DNA from: Azospirillum lipoferum 4B
Lineage (GTDB): Bacteria > Pseudomonadota > Alphaproteobacteria > Azospirillales > Azospirillaceae
Assembly: GCF_000283655.1 (NCBI RefSeq)
Contig: NC_016586.1
Coordinates: forward strand, 511,001 to 575,000
Direction of reading: 5' to 3'
Length of the DNA: 64,000 nucleotides
The position numbers and the translations under genes were made by a program. The stretch's first letter is position 1. Every line of letters begins with the position of its first letter. Shown piece after piece: positions 51,304 through 60,423 of this stretch. Below the pieces are notes generated by a model that was not told where the DNA came from, made no database searches, and saw nothing but the letters and a program-made list of their open reading frames with translations.

Positions 51304-52464
51304 CTAGCTCGCCCGCCACTCCCCTTCCACCCAGGTGCCCTTCACCGTCAGGTCCGGCCGCAGCAGCACCAGATCCGCCCGCCAGCCCGGCGCGATCCGC
51401 CCGCGCTCGCCGGCCATCCCCAGGAACTCCGCCGGATAGAGCGACGCCATCCGCAGCGACTCCTCCAGCGGCAAACCGATCAGCGTCCCCGCGTTGCGCA
51501 CCGCCGTCGCCATGTCCAGGTCGGCCCCAGCCAGCGTGCCGTCGGCCAGCACCAGCCGGCCGTCCCGCCGGTAGATCGTCCGGCCGTTCAGCTCGAAGCG
51601 ATCCGCGTCGGTGCCCGTCGGCGGCATGGCGTCGGTCACCAGCATCATCCGCCCGCGCGGCCTGGCAGCCAGCGCCGCCCGCATCATCAGCGGATGGACG
51701 TGGTGCCCGTCGGCGATCAGCCCGCACCAGGGCCGCCCGTCGGCCAGCGCCGCGCCGGCCGGGCCGGGCTGGCGGTTGGCGATGCCGGGCATGGCGTTGT
51801 AGAGGTGGGTGACCCCGCGTACGCCGAGGTCGAAGGCCTCCACCACCCGCTCCGCGCTCGCCATGGTGTGGCCGACCGACAGGATCACCCCGGCGGCCAT
51901 CAACCGCGACAGGGCGGCATCCTCCACGCATTCCGGCGCCAGGGTCAGCAGCACCCGCCCGCCCGGCATCCGCCCCGGCAAGCCGCCGATGAAGTCCAGG
52001 TCGGCCCCGTCCGGCGCGCGGACGAAGCGCGGATCATGCGCGCCCACCCGCTGCGGGCTGATGAACGGCCCCTCGAAATGGATGCCCAAGACCCCGCTGC
52101 CCGGCTGCGCCACCGCCGCCACCGCAGCCTCGGCGGCGGCGCGGTGGCATTCGGGCGTGTCGGTGATGATCGTCGGCAGCAGCCCGGTGGTGCCGAAGCG
52201 CCGGTGCGCGGCGGCGATGGCCAGCGTCGCCTCCAGCGTCGGCCGCTCGTTGAACAGAACGCCGCCGCCGCCATTCACCTGGATGTCGATGAAGCCGGGG
52301 GCCAGCAGGTCGCCGGCCTCCAGCGCCACAGTCCGGTCGATGTCCGGCAGAGTGCGGCCGGGGGCGACGATGTCGAGGATGCGGCCATCCCCGACCAGCA
52401 GGCTGCGGCCGTCGAGGATGGTCTCGCCCGTGAAAATCCGGGCACCGGTCAGGAGCTGTCGCAT
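51304..52464 (-). CDS. nagA: N-acetylglucosamine-6-phosphate deacetylase NagA
   Basis: A 386-residue amidohydrolase that makes GlcN-6-phosphate and acetate. Marks are LAPGFIDIQVNGGGGVLFNE, GIHFEGPFISPQRVGAHDPR (metal-binding Glu), ILSVGHTMASAERV and THLYNAMPGI (metal-binding His residues), and VTDAMPPTGTDADRF (catalytic Asp). The length is normal. Its start shares bases with the stop of nagB-II (TGATG), so translation is coupled. It acts directly on the product of the PTS permeases and of MurQ. Confidence 0.96.
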   Translation of the reverse strand: MRQLLTGARIFTGETILDGRSLLVGDGRILDIVAPGRTLPDIDRTVALEAGDLLAPGFIDIQVNGGGGVLFNERPTLEATLAIAAAHRRFGTTGLLPTIITDTPECHRAAAEAAVAAVAQPGSGVLGIHFEGPFISPQRVGAHDPRFVRAPDGADLDFIGGLPGRMPGGRVLLTLAPECVEDAALSRLMAAGVILSVGHTMASAERVVEAFDLGVRGVTHLYNAMPGIANRQPGPAGAALADGRPWCGLIADGHHVHPLMMRAALAARPRGRMMLVTDAMPPTGTDADRFELNGRTIYRRDGRLVLADGTLAGADLDMATAVRNAGTLIGLPLEESLRMASLYPAEFLGMAGERGRIAPGWRADLVLLRPDLTVKGTWVEGEWRAS

Positions 52465-53510
52465 CAGACGGTCTTCGTCACTTTGGCGAGGTTGGGCGGG
52501 CTGTCGGGATCGATGCCGCGGGCCAGTGCCAGTTCATAGACCGCGCCGTAGAAGCTCTGCAACGCCGCCAGCGGTGCGGCCTCCGGCGCCAGGTTGGGCA
52601 GGCCGGGCAGCAGCGTGGTGCCGGCAAGGCCGCTTTCCGTCGTGGCGACGGCGGCTCCCAGCCCGACGATGCGCTCCACCACCGCGCGGGTGTGCGGTTC
52701 CGCCGCGTCCGCCTGGGTCAGGGCCAGCATGGGGAATCCGGGACCGACCAGCGCCAGCGGCCCGTGGACGACCTCCGCCGCGCTGAAGGCTTCCGCATGC
52801 AGGCGGCAGGTCTCCTTGAACTTCAGCGCCATCTCCAGCGCCGCCCCGAAGCCGACTCCACGCCCCAGCACATAGAGGTTCTGCGCCGTGACGAGCGGCA
52901 TCAGCGCCGGTTTCCAGTCCAGCGCCTTCGCCGCCTCCAGCGTTTCCGGCAGGGCGGCCAGCGTCGCCTTCAGCGACGGGTCGTCCTGCCAGTGGGCGAC
53001 CAGCTGCAGATAGGCGGCGAGCGAGGCGATGCAGGATTTGGTCGCCGCCACGCTGCGCTCCGGCCCGGCCGACAGCGGCAGGCAATGGTCGCACATGTCC
53101 GCCAGCGGCGAGTCCTCCGCATTGACGAAGCCGACCACCAGCGCCCCGCCGGCCTTCGCCGCCTCCACCAGCCGCAGCAGGTCCGGGCTGCGGCCGGACT
53201 GCGAGACGGCGACGAACAGCGCGCCCTCCAGGCTCAGCCGCCCGCCATAGACCGAGGCGATGGACGGCCCGATGGAGGCCACCGCCCGGCCCATGCGCGT
53301 TTCGATCAGGTATTTGCCGTAGGCCGACGCATGGTCGGAACTGCCGCGCGCGCAGGTGACGACGAAGCGCGGCGGATTGCGGCGCAGCCGCTCCCCCAAT
53401 TCGGCGAAGCCGGCGCCGCAACGCTCGATCTGCCGGGCCACCGCGGCGGGCGCCTCCGCGGCCTCGGTGGCCATCAGGGGAAGATTTCGGGGCGGCTTCT
53501 GCTCTGTCAT
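52464..53510 (-). CDS. SIS-type glucosamine-6-phosphate deaminase (NagB-II)
   Basis: A 348-residue protein made of two SIS domains like the isomerase half of GlmS, but without the N-terminal glutaminase domain. SIS marks are VVTCARGSSDHASAYGKYLI, ALFVAVSQSGRSPDLLRLVE and LYVLGRGVGFGAALEMALKF. The ending NLAKVTKTV resembles GlmS. Stand-alone forms next to nagA are known as NagB-II, which deaminates GlcN-6-phosphate to fructose-6-phosphate. This fills the place of NagB, which is absent. A full palindromic operator lies 20 bp upstream of the start. No strong ribosome site is seen. Confidence 0.9.
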   Translation of the reverse strand: MTEQKPPRNLPLMATEAAEAPAAVARQIERCGAGFAELGERLRRNPPRFVVTCARGSSDHASAYGKYLIETRMGRAVASIGPSIASVYGGRLSLEGALFVAVSQSGRSPDLLRLVEAAKAGGALVVGFVNAEDSPLADMCDHCLPLSAGPERSVAATKSCIASLAAYLQLVAHWQDDPSLKATLAALPETLEAAKALDWKPALMPLVTAQNLYVLGRGVGFGAALEMALKFKETCRLHAEAFSAAEVVHGPLALVGPGFPMLALTQADAAEPHTRAVVERIVGLGAAVATTESGLAGTTLLPGLPNLAPEAAPLAALQSFYGAVYELALARGIDPDSPPNLAKVTKTV

Positions 53511-53529
53511 GGCGGCGCTCGCGATTGAC

Positions 53530-53543
53530 TGGTATAGATACCA
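53530..53543 (-). promoter_or_regulatory. Operator of the amino-sugar regulator upstream of nagB-II-nagA
   Basis: TGGTAT-AG-ATACCA is a perfect inverted repeat 20 bp before the nagB-II start. Its form matches sites of HutC-type NagR/DasR regulators, and such a regulator is encoded at 49670-50431. The palindrome is seen; binding is inferred. Confidence 0.75.
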
Positions 53544-53624
53544 ATGTAAGACCTTCTAGCGCCGGAGGCCAGCGTCCATTGGTGGAATCGCATCGCAACC
53601 CTGCCCTCACCACGCAGAAGAAAA

Positions 53625-53652
53625 GCGGCGCGACCTGGAAGGGCCGCGCCGC
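53625..53652 (-). terminator. Rho-independent terminator of the PTS permease gene
   Basis: GCGGCGCG (53625-53632) pairs with CGCGCCGC (53645-53652). On the minus strand the stem is followed by TTTTCTTCTG, a good T-run, about 35 bp after the stop of the PTS gene at 53689. Confidence 0.85.
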
Positions 53653-53688
53653 ATGATGGAACCAGTAGAATACCAGATGGGACGCGCG

Positions 53689-55473
53689 CTATTCGGCGGC
53701 GCGGCGCCCGCCCGCCAGCAGTTCGGTCAGCGCCCCGGCGAGCGCGTCGGCGTCGTTGCCGACGATCAGGTCGAGGCCGTTGGGGGGCATCTCCATCACG
53801 GCACGGACGCCGGCCCTTTTCAGCGCCTCGGCATTCGCCTTGCCGGCATCGGCCAGTTCGATCCGCAGACGGGTGGTGGCGAAGGCGGCAAGCGTCTTGA
53901 TGTTGCCGGCCCCGCCCAGCGCCTCGGCGATGCGGGCGGCGCGGTCGGTCGGCAGCGGTGCCGCGGCCGGAACGGAGACAGGCTTGACCGAGACAGGCGC
54001 CACGACGGCGGCCGGACCGTCAGCTTCCACGCCGGCGGAGCGCAGATACTCCTGCATCTCGGTCTTCAGGTTCTCCGACAGGGTGCCGAACACCGCCTGA
54101 ACGCTGTCGCGCACCCGCAGGATGCCGGAGGCCCCCATGCCGCGCAGCTTGCCCTCGTCGACGCGGGCCGGATCCCGGACCACCACGCGCAGGCGGGTGA
54201 TGCAGGCGTCCAGGTTGGAGATGTTGCCGCGCCCGCCGAAGGCGAGAACCAGATCGCGCGCCCGCTCGCTGCCGGTGGCCGCCATGGCGCCGCCCTCCGT
54301 CGCATCCTCGCGGCCGGGGGTCTTCAGGTTCAGTGCCTGGATGGTGTAGCGGAACACCACATAGTAGATCGCCGCATAGGCCGGACCAAGGATCAGCACC
54401 AGCCACCATTTCTGCGAATAGGGGCTGAGCACGTTGAACAGCACGAAGTCGATGCCGCCCTGCGAGAAGGTGAAGCCCATATGGGCGCCCAGCGAGTTCA
54501 TGATGAACTGCGAGGTCGCCGCCAGCACGGCGTGGATCAGGTACAGCACCGGCGCCAGGAACAGGAACGAGAATTCGATCGGTTCCGTGATGCCGGTCAG
54601 GAAGGAGGTGAGCGCGGCGGAGATCATGATGCCGCCGACGCGCACCCGGTTCTCCGGCTTGGCGGCATGCCACATGGCGATGGCCGCGGCCGGCAGGCCG
54701 AACATCTTGAACAGGAAGGCGCCGGACAGGATGCCGGCGGTCGGGTCGCCGGCGAAATAGCGGGCGATGTCGCCATGGACGATCTGCCCGTCGACATTCT
54801 GGAAGGACCCGATCTCGAAGAAGAAGGGCACGTTCCAGATATGGTGCAGGCCGAAGGGGATCAGCAGGCGTTCGACGAAGCCGTAGATGGTCGCCGCCAG
54901 ACGCGGATCGTTCACCGCCGCCCAGTGCGAGAAGCTGTTGATGCCGCCCTGGATCGGCGGCCAGATCACCGACAGCACGACGCCCAGCACGATGGCGGCC
55001 AGCGCGGTGATGATCGGCACGAACCGCTTGCCGGCGAAGAAGCCGAGATAGGCCGGGAGAGCGATCTTGTAGAAGCGGTTGAACATCGCCGCCGCCAGAC
55101 CGCCGGCCAGGATGCCGCCGAACACGCCGGTTTCCATGGACTTGATGCCCATGATGGTCTTGGGCTCCATCCCCCAGACCCCGGTCATCACGCCCAGCGT
55201 GGCCAGCATCACGATATAGCCGATGGTGGCGGCAATGGCCGACACGCCGTCATTCTCGGTATATCCCAGCGCGACGCCGATGGCGAAGATCAGCGGGAGG
55301 TTCCCGAAGATCACGTCGCCCGAATTCTTCATCAGCATCGACAGCAGCGGCGGCATCCATTCGAAATTCGCCGCACCGATACCCAGCAGCAGACCGGCGA
55401 CGGGAAGAACCGCCACCGGCAACATCAGCGATTTGCCGATTTTCTGTAGAAACGCAAAGGGGTTCAATGCCAT
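53689..55473 (-). CDS. PTS EIICB permease with a second, degenerate EIIB domain
   Basis: A 594-residue permease of the glucose/GlcNAc PTS family. EIIC covers about 1-385 ([53 protein letters not shown]). The first EIIB (about 405-480) has its phospho-cysteine C424 in [13 protein letters not shown]. After an Ala/Pro/Val linker a second EIIB-like domain (about 510-590) has phenylalanine F531 in place of the cysteine ([14 protein letters not shown]), so it cannot be phosphorylated in the usual way. GGGAGAG precedes the ATG. It is divergent from the EIIA-HPr-EI gene, its likely phosphate donor. GlcNAc or glucosamine is the likely sugar. Confidence 0.92.
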   Translation of the reverse strand: MALNPFAFLQKIGKSLMLPVAVLPVAGLLLGIGAANFEWMPPLLSMLMKNSGDVIFGNLPLIFAIGVALGYTENDGVSAIAATIGYIVMLATLGVMTGVWGMEPKTIMGIKSMETGVFGGILAGGLAAAMFNRFYKIALPAYLGFFAGKRFVPIITALAAIVLGVVLSVIWPPIQGGINSFSHWAAVNDPRLAATIYGFVERLLIPFGLHHIWNVPFFFEIGSFQNVDGQIVHGDIARYFAGDPTAGILSGAFLFKMFGLPAAAIAMWHAAKPENRVRVGGIMISAALTSFLTGITEPIEFSFLFLAPVLYLIHAVLAATSQFIMNSLGAHMGFTFSQGGIDFVLFNVLSPYSQKWWLVLILGPAYAAIYYVVFRYTIQALNLKTPGREDATEGGAMAATGSERARDLVLAFGGRGNISNLDACITRLRVVVRDPARVDEGKLRGMGASGILRVRDSVQAVFGTLSENLKTEMQEYLRSAGVEADGPAAVVAPVSVKPVSVPAAAPLPTDRAARIAEALGGAGNIKTLAAFATTRLRIELADAGKANAEALKRAGVRAVMEMPPNGLDLIVGNDADALAGALTELLAGGRRAAE

Positions 55474-55806
55474 GACGGCTCTCCCGCAATTTGTCCGGCG
55501 GCGGCAACATCGTCATCCCCGGACGGGAATACAACCCGCAAGGGGGACAGGTTGCACGACATAGGCGACATAGCTTGTCAGGCAAGGCTGGAGGCTTATC
55601 CCGAACGCGCCCGATCGGGCGCGGATTGGCCGCAGGCTTCCGCCTTTCCCGGACAGAAAGTTTCGATAATCTATAGCGGGAATTGCGCCTGAGCCATGCG
55701 GCGTCTGCGCGCATACAAACGATCCGGCGACCGTGCCAGGATCGCAGCCGTCCGACGCGAAGGCGCCCGCTGGGGTCGATGCGTTAAGAATGAGGACCAA
55801 CCAAAC
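55474..55806. other. Divergent spacer between PTS permease and EIIA-HPr-EI genes
   Basis: A 333-bp gap that must hold two promoters. I searched it for TGGTAT/ATACCA operator half-sites and found none. GATAATCTATAG at about 55665-55676 could be part of a promoter on the plus strand. Its open frames have no homology. Confidence 0.45.
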
Positions 55807-58377
55807 ATGACCGCGATCACGCTTGCAGCACCGCTGGCCGGATGGGCCATGCCGCTGGCCGAAGTTCCCGACCCCGCCTTCGCCCAGGGGCTCGTCGGGA
55901 CCGGCATGGCCATCGACCCGACCGTGAACGAGTTGCGCAGCCCCTGCGACGGCGTCGTGCTGTCGGTTCACCGCGCGCGCCATGCCTGCACCCTGCGGGC
56001 CGCCAGCGGGGCGGAGGTGCTGCTGCACCTGGGCGTCGACACCGTCGGGCTGAACGGCGAAGGCTTCACCGCCCATGTCGGCGACGGGCAGGCGGTGAAG
56101 GCCGGCGATCTCCTGATCAGCTTCGACATGGATCTGGTGGGAAGCCGGGCGCAGAGCCTGGTCAGCATGATGGTCGTCGTGAATGACGGCTTCACCGTCG
56201 ACGGCCAGTCCGTCGACCGCGAGATCGCGGTGGGTGAGCCGGCGATGACCGTCCATGGCGGCAGCGGCGCCGATGCCGCCCTTCCCTTCGCCACCCCCGA
56301 CTCGGACGAGACCGGCGAGCGCAGCGTTGTCCTGCCCATCGCCAACGGGCTGCATGCCCGGCCGGCCGCCGCCCTGGTCGCCGCCACCAAGGCTTATCCC
56401 GGAACCGTCACCATCCACTGCCGCGACCGCAGCGCGAACGCCAAGAGCGTCGTCGCCCTGATGGGGCTCGGCACCGTGCTGGGCGACCGGCTGACCGTGC
56501 GCGCCGCGGGTCCCGGCGCCCAGGACATGGCGGTGAGCATCGCCGTGCTGATCGAAGGCGGGCTGGGCGATCCGGTCGTCGACACTGCCGCGGCACCGGC
56601 CGCGACCGCTGCCGCGCCGGTTGCCGCCACCCCGGCCGCTCCTGCGGCCCAACCGGCGGAGGAGATCGGCCCGCCCTTCGCCCCCGGCGAGGAGGTTCTG
56701 CTGAAGGGCACCATCGCCGTGCCGGGTCAGGCGGTGGGCTCCGTCGTCCGCCGCTTCCGCAGCGCCGTGCGCGTGGCGGAGGAGGGCGCCGGACCGGCGG
56801 TGGAGGAACCGCGGCTGCATCGGGCGCTGGACAGCGTGATCGCGGAGCTGGGCCGCTCGGCCGAACGGATGCCGGAACACGCCGCCATCTTCCAGGCCCA
56901 TCGCGAACTGCTGGACGATCCGGAACTGCTGGACGGCGCGCTCGCCGACATCCGCGCCGGCAAGAGCGCGGAATGGGCGTGGCAGCGGACGGCGCGGCTG
57001 CAGGCCGATGCGCTGGCGGCGCTGGCCGACCCGCGCATGGCGGAACGGGCGGCCGACCTGCGCGACCTGGAACAGCAGGTGCTCACCGCGCTGTCCGGCA
57101 AGGCGCCGAGCGTCGGTCTGGCGGAGCTGCCGGCCGGCAGCATCGTACTGGCCGACGAAATCCTCCCCTCCGACCTTGCCGGCGTCCCGGCGGGGCGGCT
57201 GGCCGGTATCGGCATGGCGCATGGCGGCCCGACCTCCCACGCCGTCATCCTGGCGGCGGCGCTCGGCGTGCCGACCGTGGTTGCGCTCGGCCGGCAGGCG
57301 GAGCGGGTGCCGGACGGCGCCCCCGTCGTGATCGACGGCAACCGCGGCGAACTGCTGGTCTTCCCGCCGGAGGACATGCTGGCGACCACGCGCACCGCCG
57401 TCGCCGCCCGCGCCGCGCGGCGCGAGGAGAACCGCCGCAGCGCCGGCGAGGAGTGCCGGATGGCCGACGGCACGCGGATCGAGGTGTTCGCCAATCTGGG
57501 CCGGGTCAGCGACGCCCCCGGCGCAGTGGTGGAGGGGGCGGAAGGCTGCGGCCTGCTGCGCACGGAATTCCTGTTCCTGGAACGCCAGTCCGCCCCCACG
57601 GAGGACGAGCAGCACCAGCAGTACCAGCAGATCGCCGACGCGCTGGAAGGCCGGCCGCTGGTGATCCGCACGCTGGACGTCGGCGGCGACAAGCCGCTGC
57701 CCTATCTGCCGCTGCCGAAGGAGGAGAACCCGGTGCTGGGCCTGCGCGGCGTCCGCGTCGGCCTGCGCGAACCGGAGCTTCTGCGGGCGCAGATCCGCGC
57801 CATCCTGCGGGTTAAGCCGGCAGGCGCCTGCCGCATCATGGTGCCGATGATCGCCTCGCCATCGGAACTGCTGGCGGTGCGGGCGATGGTGGATGAGGAG
57901 CGCACAAAGCTCGGCCGCGCCGAACCGATCGAGCTGGGTGCGATGATCGAGGTGCCGTCCGCGGCGCTGATCGCCGACCGCATCGGCGCCGTGGCCGATT
58001 TCCTGTCCATCGGCACCAACGACCTGACCCAGTATGTGCTGGCGATGGACCGCGGCAACCCGCATGTGGCGGCCCAACTCGACGCGCTGCATCCGGGCGT
58101 ACTGCGGCTGATCCGCCTCGCGGTGATGGGGGCCAAGACCCATGACCGGACGGTCGCGGTCTGCGGCGGCTCCGCCTCCGACCCGATGGCGGCGCCGCTG
58201 CTGATCGGGCTGGGCGTGACGGAACTGTCGGCCACCCCGGCGGTGATCGCCGACCTGAAGGCCTTCATCCGCACCCTGCGCATGGAGGACTGCCGCCGCG
58301 TCGCCGAAGCGGCGCTGGCCACCGACAGCGCCGACGAGGTCCGCCGGCTGGTGGCGGAGGCGTGGCCGGCGATCTGA
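55807..58377 (+). CDS. Fused PTS EIIA-HPr-Enzyme I (FPr-like)
   Basis: An 856-residue cytoplasmic protein with three modules. EIIA of the glucose type has its active H74 in VLLHLGVDTVGL, after SPCDGVVLSV. HPr has H183 in GLHARPAA. An Ala/Pro-rich linker (about 258-285) leads to Enzyme I, with the phospho-histidine H478 in GGPTSHAV and the PEP site in SIGTNDLTQYVLAMDRGN. CGGSASDP carries the late cysteine. The protein passes phosphate from PEP to the EIIB domains of the two permeases in this locus. GAGGA stands 9 nt before the ATG at 55807. Such a fusion gives a dedicated sugar PTS separate from the nitrogen PTS. Confidence 0.95.
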   Translation: MTAITLAAPLAGWAMPLAEVPDPAFAQGLVGTGMAIDPTVNELRSPCDGVVLSVHRARHACTLRAASGAEVLLHLGVDTVGLNGEGFTAHVGDGQAVKAGDLLISFDMDLVGSRAQSLVSMMVVVNDGFTVDGQSVDREIAVGEPAMTVHGGSGADAALPFATPDSDETGERSVVLPIANGLHARPAAALVAATKAYPGTVTIHCRDRSANAKSVVALMGLGTVLGDRLTVRAAGPGAQDMAVSIAVLIEGGLGDPVVDTAAAPAATAAAPVAATPAAPAAQPAEEIGPPFAPGEEVLLKGTIAVPGQAVGSVVRRFRSAVRVAEEGAGPAVEEPRLHRALDSVIAELGRSAERMPEHAAIFQAHRELLDDPELLDGALADIRAGKSAEWAWQRTARLQADALAALADPRMAERAADLRDLEQQVLTALSGKAPSVGLAELPAGSIVLADEILPSDLAGVPAGRLAGIGMAHGGPTSHAVILAAALGVPTVVALGRQAERVPDGAPVVIDGNRGELLVFPPEDMLATTRTAVAARAARREENRRSAGEECRMADGTRIEVFANLGRVSDAPGAVVEGAEGCGLLRTEFLFLERQSAPTEDEQHQQYQQIADALEGRPLVIRTLDVGGDKPLPYLPLPKEENPVLGLRGVRVGLREPELLRAQIRAILRVKPAGACRIMVPMIASPSELLAVRAMVDEERTKLGRAEPIELGAMIEVPSAALIADRIGAVADFLSIGTNDLTQYVLAMDRGNPHVAAQLDALHPGVLRLIRLAVMGAKTHDRTVAVCGGSASDPMAAPLLIGLGVTELSATPAVIADLKAFIRTLRMEDCRRVAEAALATDSADEVRRLVAEAWPAI

Positions 58378-58410
58378 CGCCGGGCTTGCAGAGCAGAGGC
58401 GCACAAATGA

Positions 58411-58445
58411 AAGGCCGGCCGCCCATTCCCGGGCGGACCGGCCTT
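58411..58445. terminator. Bidirectional terminator after the PTS fusion gene
   Basis: AAGGCCGG-CCGCCC (58411-58424) pairs with GGGCGG-a-CCGGCCTT (58431-58445), a 14-bp stem with one bulge, followed by TTCCTT. It lies between the convergent PTS fusion and membrane-protein genes. Confidence 0.85.
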
Positions 58446-58480
58446 TTCCTTCCGACCTGGCGAACGCCTATCGGCCCGGA

Positions 58481-59182
58481 TCAGGTCCGTCCGGTCATCG
58501 GCAAGGCGGCCACCGCCCGGCGCCCGCCATACCAGCGGGCGGCGCCGCGGGTGGCGGTGCGCATCGCGGCGATGCCGATCAGCGACGCAGCGACGAACAG
58601 GCCGGTTTGCAGGTCACCCCGCGTCAACAGCGCAGCGGCCATGCCGACAACCAGCACCCGGTAGACCGTCTCGCAATAGCGCAGCCCGGCCAGGAAGGCG
58701 TCGGCACCGCCGAAACTGTCGCCGCCGGCCAGCCGTCCGACCTGCGACTGCCCGGTCATCGGGCTCGCCGGTCCGGTGGCGCCAAGCGCGATCATCGCCG
58801 CCAGCGCCGCGACACCGGCCAACGCCAGCGCGCCCAGCAGCGGATGCAGCAAGGCCAGGATCGCCAGATGGATCGGCGCCCAGACGGCCTCCAGCAACCA
58901 CACGCGCTCAAGCCACGCCACGGCTCCTGCAGACGGCATCAGCCGCGCCAGTTCCCGCGCCTGGGCGAAGTCCAGCAGGGCATGGAGGGCGAAAAGCCCC
59001 AGCGCGACGGCGACAAGAGCGAGCAGGGCGCCATTCCCCGCGCCGTCCCACAGGGCCGACTGGAGCGGAGCGGCATAAAGCGCGCTGCCGGCCACCAGCA
59101 GATTCGCCAACGCTCCGAACAGACCGCTGCGGATCAGAGCGGATCGGTTGATGGCCGCGTGACGGGCGGTGGACGACGCCAT
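58481..59182 (-). CDS. Multi-pass membrane protein of unknown function
   Basis: A 233-residue protein with about six hydrophobic segments (for example GLFGALANLLVAGSALYAAP, ALLALVAVALGLFALHALLD, LLGALALAGVAALAAMIALG, VYRVLVVGMAAALLTRG). No family is recognised. Two positions break the hydrophobic pattern: a charged loop FAQARELARLMP and a Gly-rich loop GQSQVGRLAGGDSFGGADAF. The start at 59182 is a guess from where the hydrophobic part begins; no ribosome site is seen, and 59296 is an alternative. It is convergent with the PTS fusion gene and divergent from the DUF6502 gene. Confidence 0.6.
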   Translation of the reverse strand: MASSTARHAAINRSALIRSGLFGALANLLVAGSALYAAPLQSALWDGAGNGALLALVAVALGLFALHALLDFAQARELARLMPSAGAVAWLERVWLLEAVWAPIHLAILALLHPLLGALALAGVAALAAMIALGATGPASPMTGQSQVGRLAGGDSFGGADAFLAGLRYCETVYRVLVVGMAAALLTRGDLQTGLFVAASLIGIAAMRTATRGAARWYGGRRAVAALPMTGRT

Positions 59183-59508
59183 GGCGGACGCTCGCGTTCG
59201 AAAAGGAAGGACCGGAGACGTGGATCGCCCCCCGATGCCCGGGCTTGGAGCCGGTGGATCCCGATGGGCGGACTGCTCGAACGATACAAGGCTCATGCGG
59301 GTTACGGCCGGACGGCCGCTCCTTCACCACGGGGCGCTGGAACTGTGCGCCGGGCCGGAGACCGGTGCATCGCGGGCATGATGCGTGGGAAAATTTCCCA
59401 CTTCAAGCGAAAAGGTGATTCCCTTTCCGCCGCCCCGCGCTATTGTCAGCTCTGTCATGGGGCATGGTCGCCCTCGTCATTGGCCAGCTATGTTGGAGTT
59501 TCCGGCGC
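59183..59508. other. Spacer upstream of the DUF6502 gene
   Basis: A 326-bp divergent gap. It contains GGGAAAATTTCCCA (59387-59400), with GGGAAA and TTTCCC as inverted arms, which may be an operator for the plus-strand pair. Otherwise I see no gene. Confidence 0.4.
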
Positions 59509-60423
59509 GTGCCGACCCGCAACCCCGAAACCGACAGCCCGAAGGGGGGCGGCTTGTCCGGGGCGGCTCCCCCTCCGGCCGTGCTGACGGCGGTGCGCCG
59601 GGTTCTGGTTCCGCTGGTGCGGACGCTGATCGGCTTCGGGATATCCTGGCCGATGCTGGCGAACCTGCTGAAGTCGGTGTATGTCGAGGTGGCGGAGCGA
59701 GGCTTCGCGCTGCCCGGGAAGCCGATGACCGACAGCCGCATCACCCTGCTGACCGGCGTCCACCGCAAGGACGTCAGCCAGATCCGCAACGCTCCGCCGC
59801 CGGCGGAGGCCGCCGCCGCCGCCGCGCCGTCATTCGGATCGCAGGTGTTGAGCCGCTGGCTGACCGAAGCCGCCTACCGCGATGCCGGCGGCCGGCCGCG
59901 CCCCCTGCCCCGCAATGCTCCCTCCGATGGCGGGGCCAGCTTCGAGACGCTGGTGACCGGTATCAGCAAGGACATCCGGCCTCGCGCCCTGCTGGACGAA
60001 TTGCTGCATGCCGGGCTGGTGGCGGAGCGGCCGGACGGTCTGCTCGAACTCGACACCGCGGCGCATGTGCCACGGGGCGATCTGGACAAGCTCGCCTATT
60101 ATTATGGCCGCAATCTTGCCGACCATCTGGCGGCGTCCGGGCACAATCTGGCCGGCGGCGTGCCGCCCTTCCTGGAACGGGCGCTGGCCTACGACCGGCT
60201 GAGCCCCGGATCCATCGCCGCCCTGCGCCGGGAGGCGGACCGGCTGGGCATGGCGATGCTGGTGGAACTGAACCGGATGGCCGCCGACCTTGCCGATGGC
60301 GATGCCGGCCGCGAGGACGCCAACCACCGCTTCACCGCCGGCCTCTACCTCTATGACGAGGCGGAACCGCCCGCTCCTGCGCTGAAAACCGCCGATGCCG
60401 GCGGGGAAACGGCGCCGCCGTGA
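59509..60423 (+). CDS. DUF6502 family protein
   Basis: A 304-residue protein from a GTG at 59509 with GGAG about 10 nt upstream; an ATG at 59464 is an alternative. The family pattern is visible: VRRVLVPLVRTLIGFGISWP, MLANLLKSVYVEVAERGFAL, and SRITLLTGVHRKDVSQIRN, a helix-turn-helix-like segment. A later helical part ends with HRFTAGLYLYDE. DUF6502 proteins look like DNA-binding or regulatory proteins but have no established function. The stop overlaps the start of the DUF5666 lipoprotein gene (GTGA), so the two are translated together. Confidence 0.8.
   Translation: MPTRNPETDSPKGGGLSGAAPPPAVLTAVRRVLVPLVRTLIGFGISWPMLANLLKSVYVEVAERGFALPGKPMTDSRITLLTGVHRKDVSQIRNAPPPAEAAAAAAPSFGSQVLSRWLTEAAYRDAGGRPRPLPRNAPSDGGASFETLVTGISKDIRPRALLDELLHAGLVAERPDGLLELDTAAHVPRGDLDKLAYYYGRNLADHLAASGHNLAGGVPPFLERALAYDRLSPGSIAALRREADRLGMAMLVELNRMAADLADGDAGREDANHRFTAGLYLYDEAEPPAPALKTADAGGETAPP

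Noticed and set aside
52464-53510. Calling the SIS-domain gene glmS
   Set aside because: It lacks the N-terminal glutaminase domain and is coupled to nagA, so a catabolic NagB-II deaminase fits better.
55513-58404. A 963-codon open frame on the minus strand
   Set aside because: It is the antisense shadow of the EIIA-HPr-EI gene; its translation is Arg/His/Gln-rich and lacks family motifs, as expected in GC-rich DNA.
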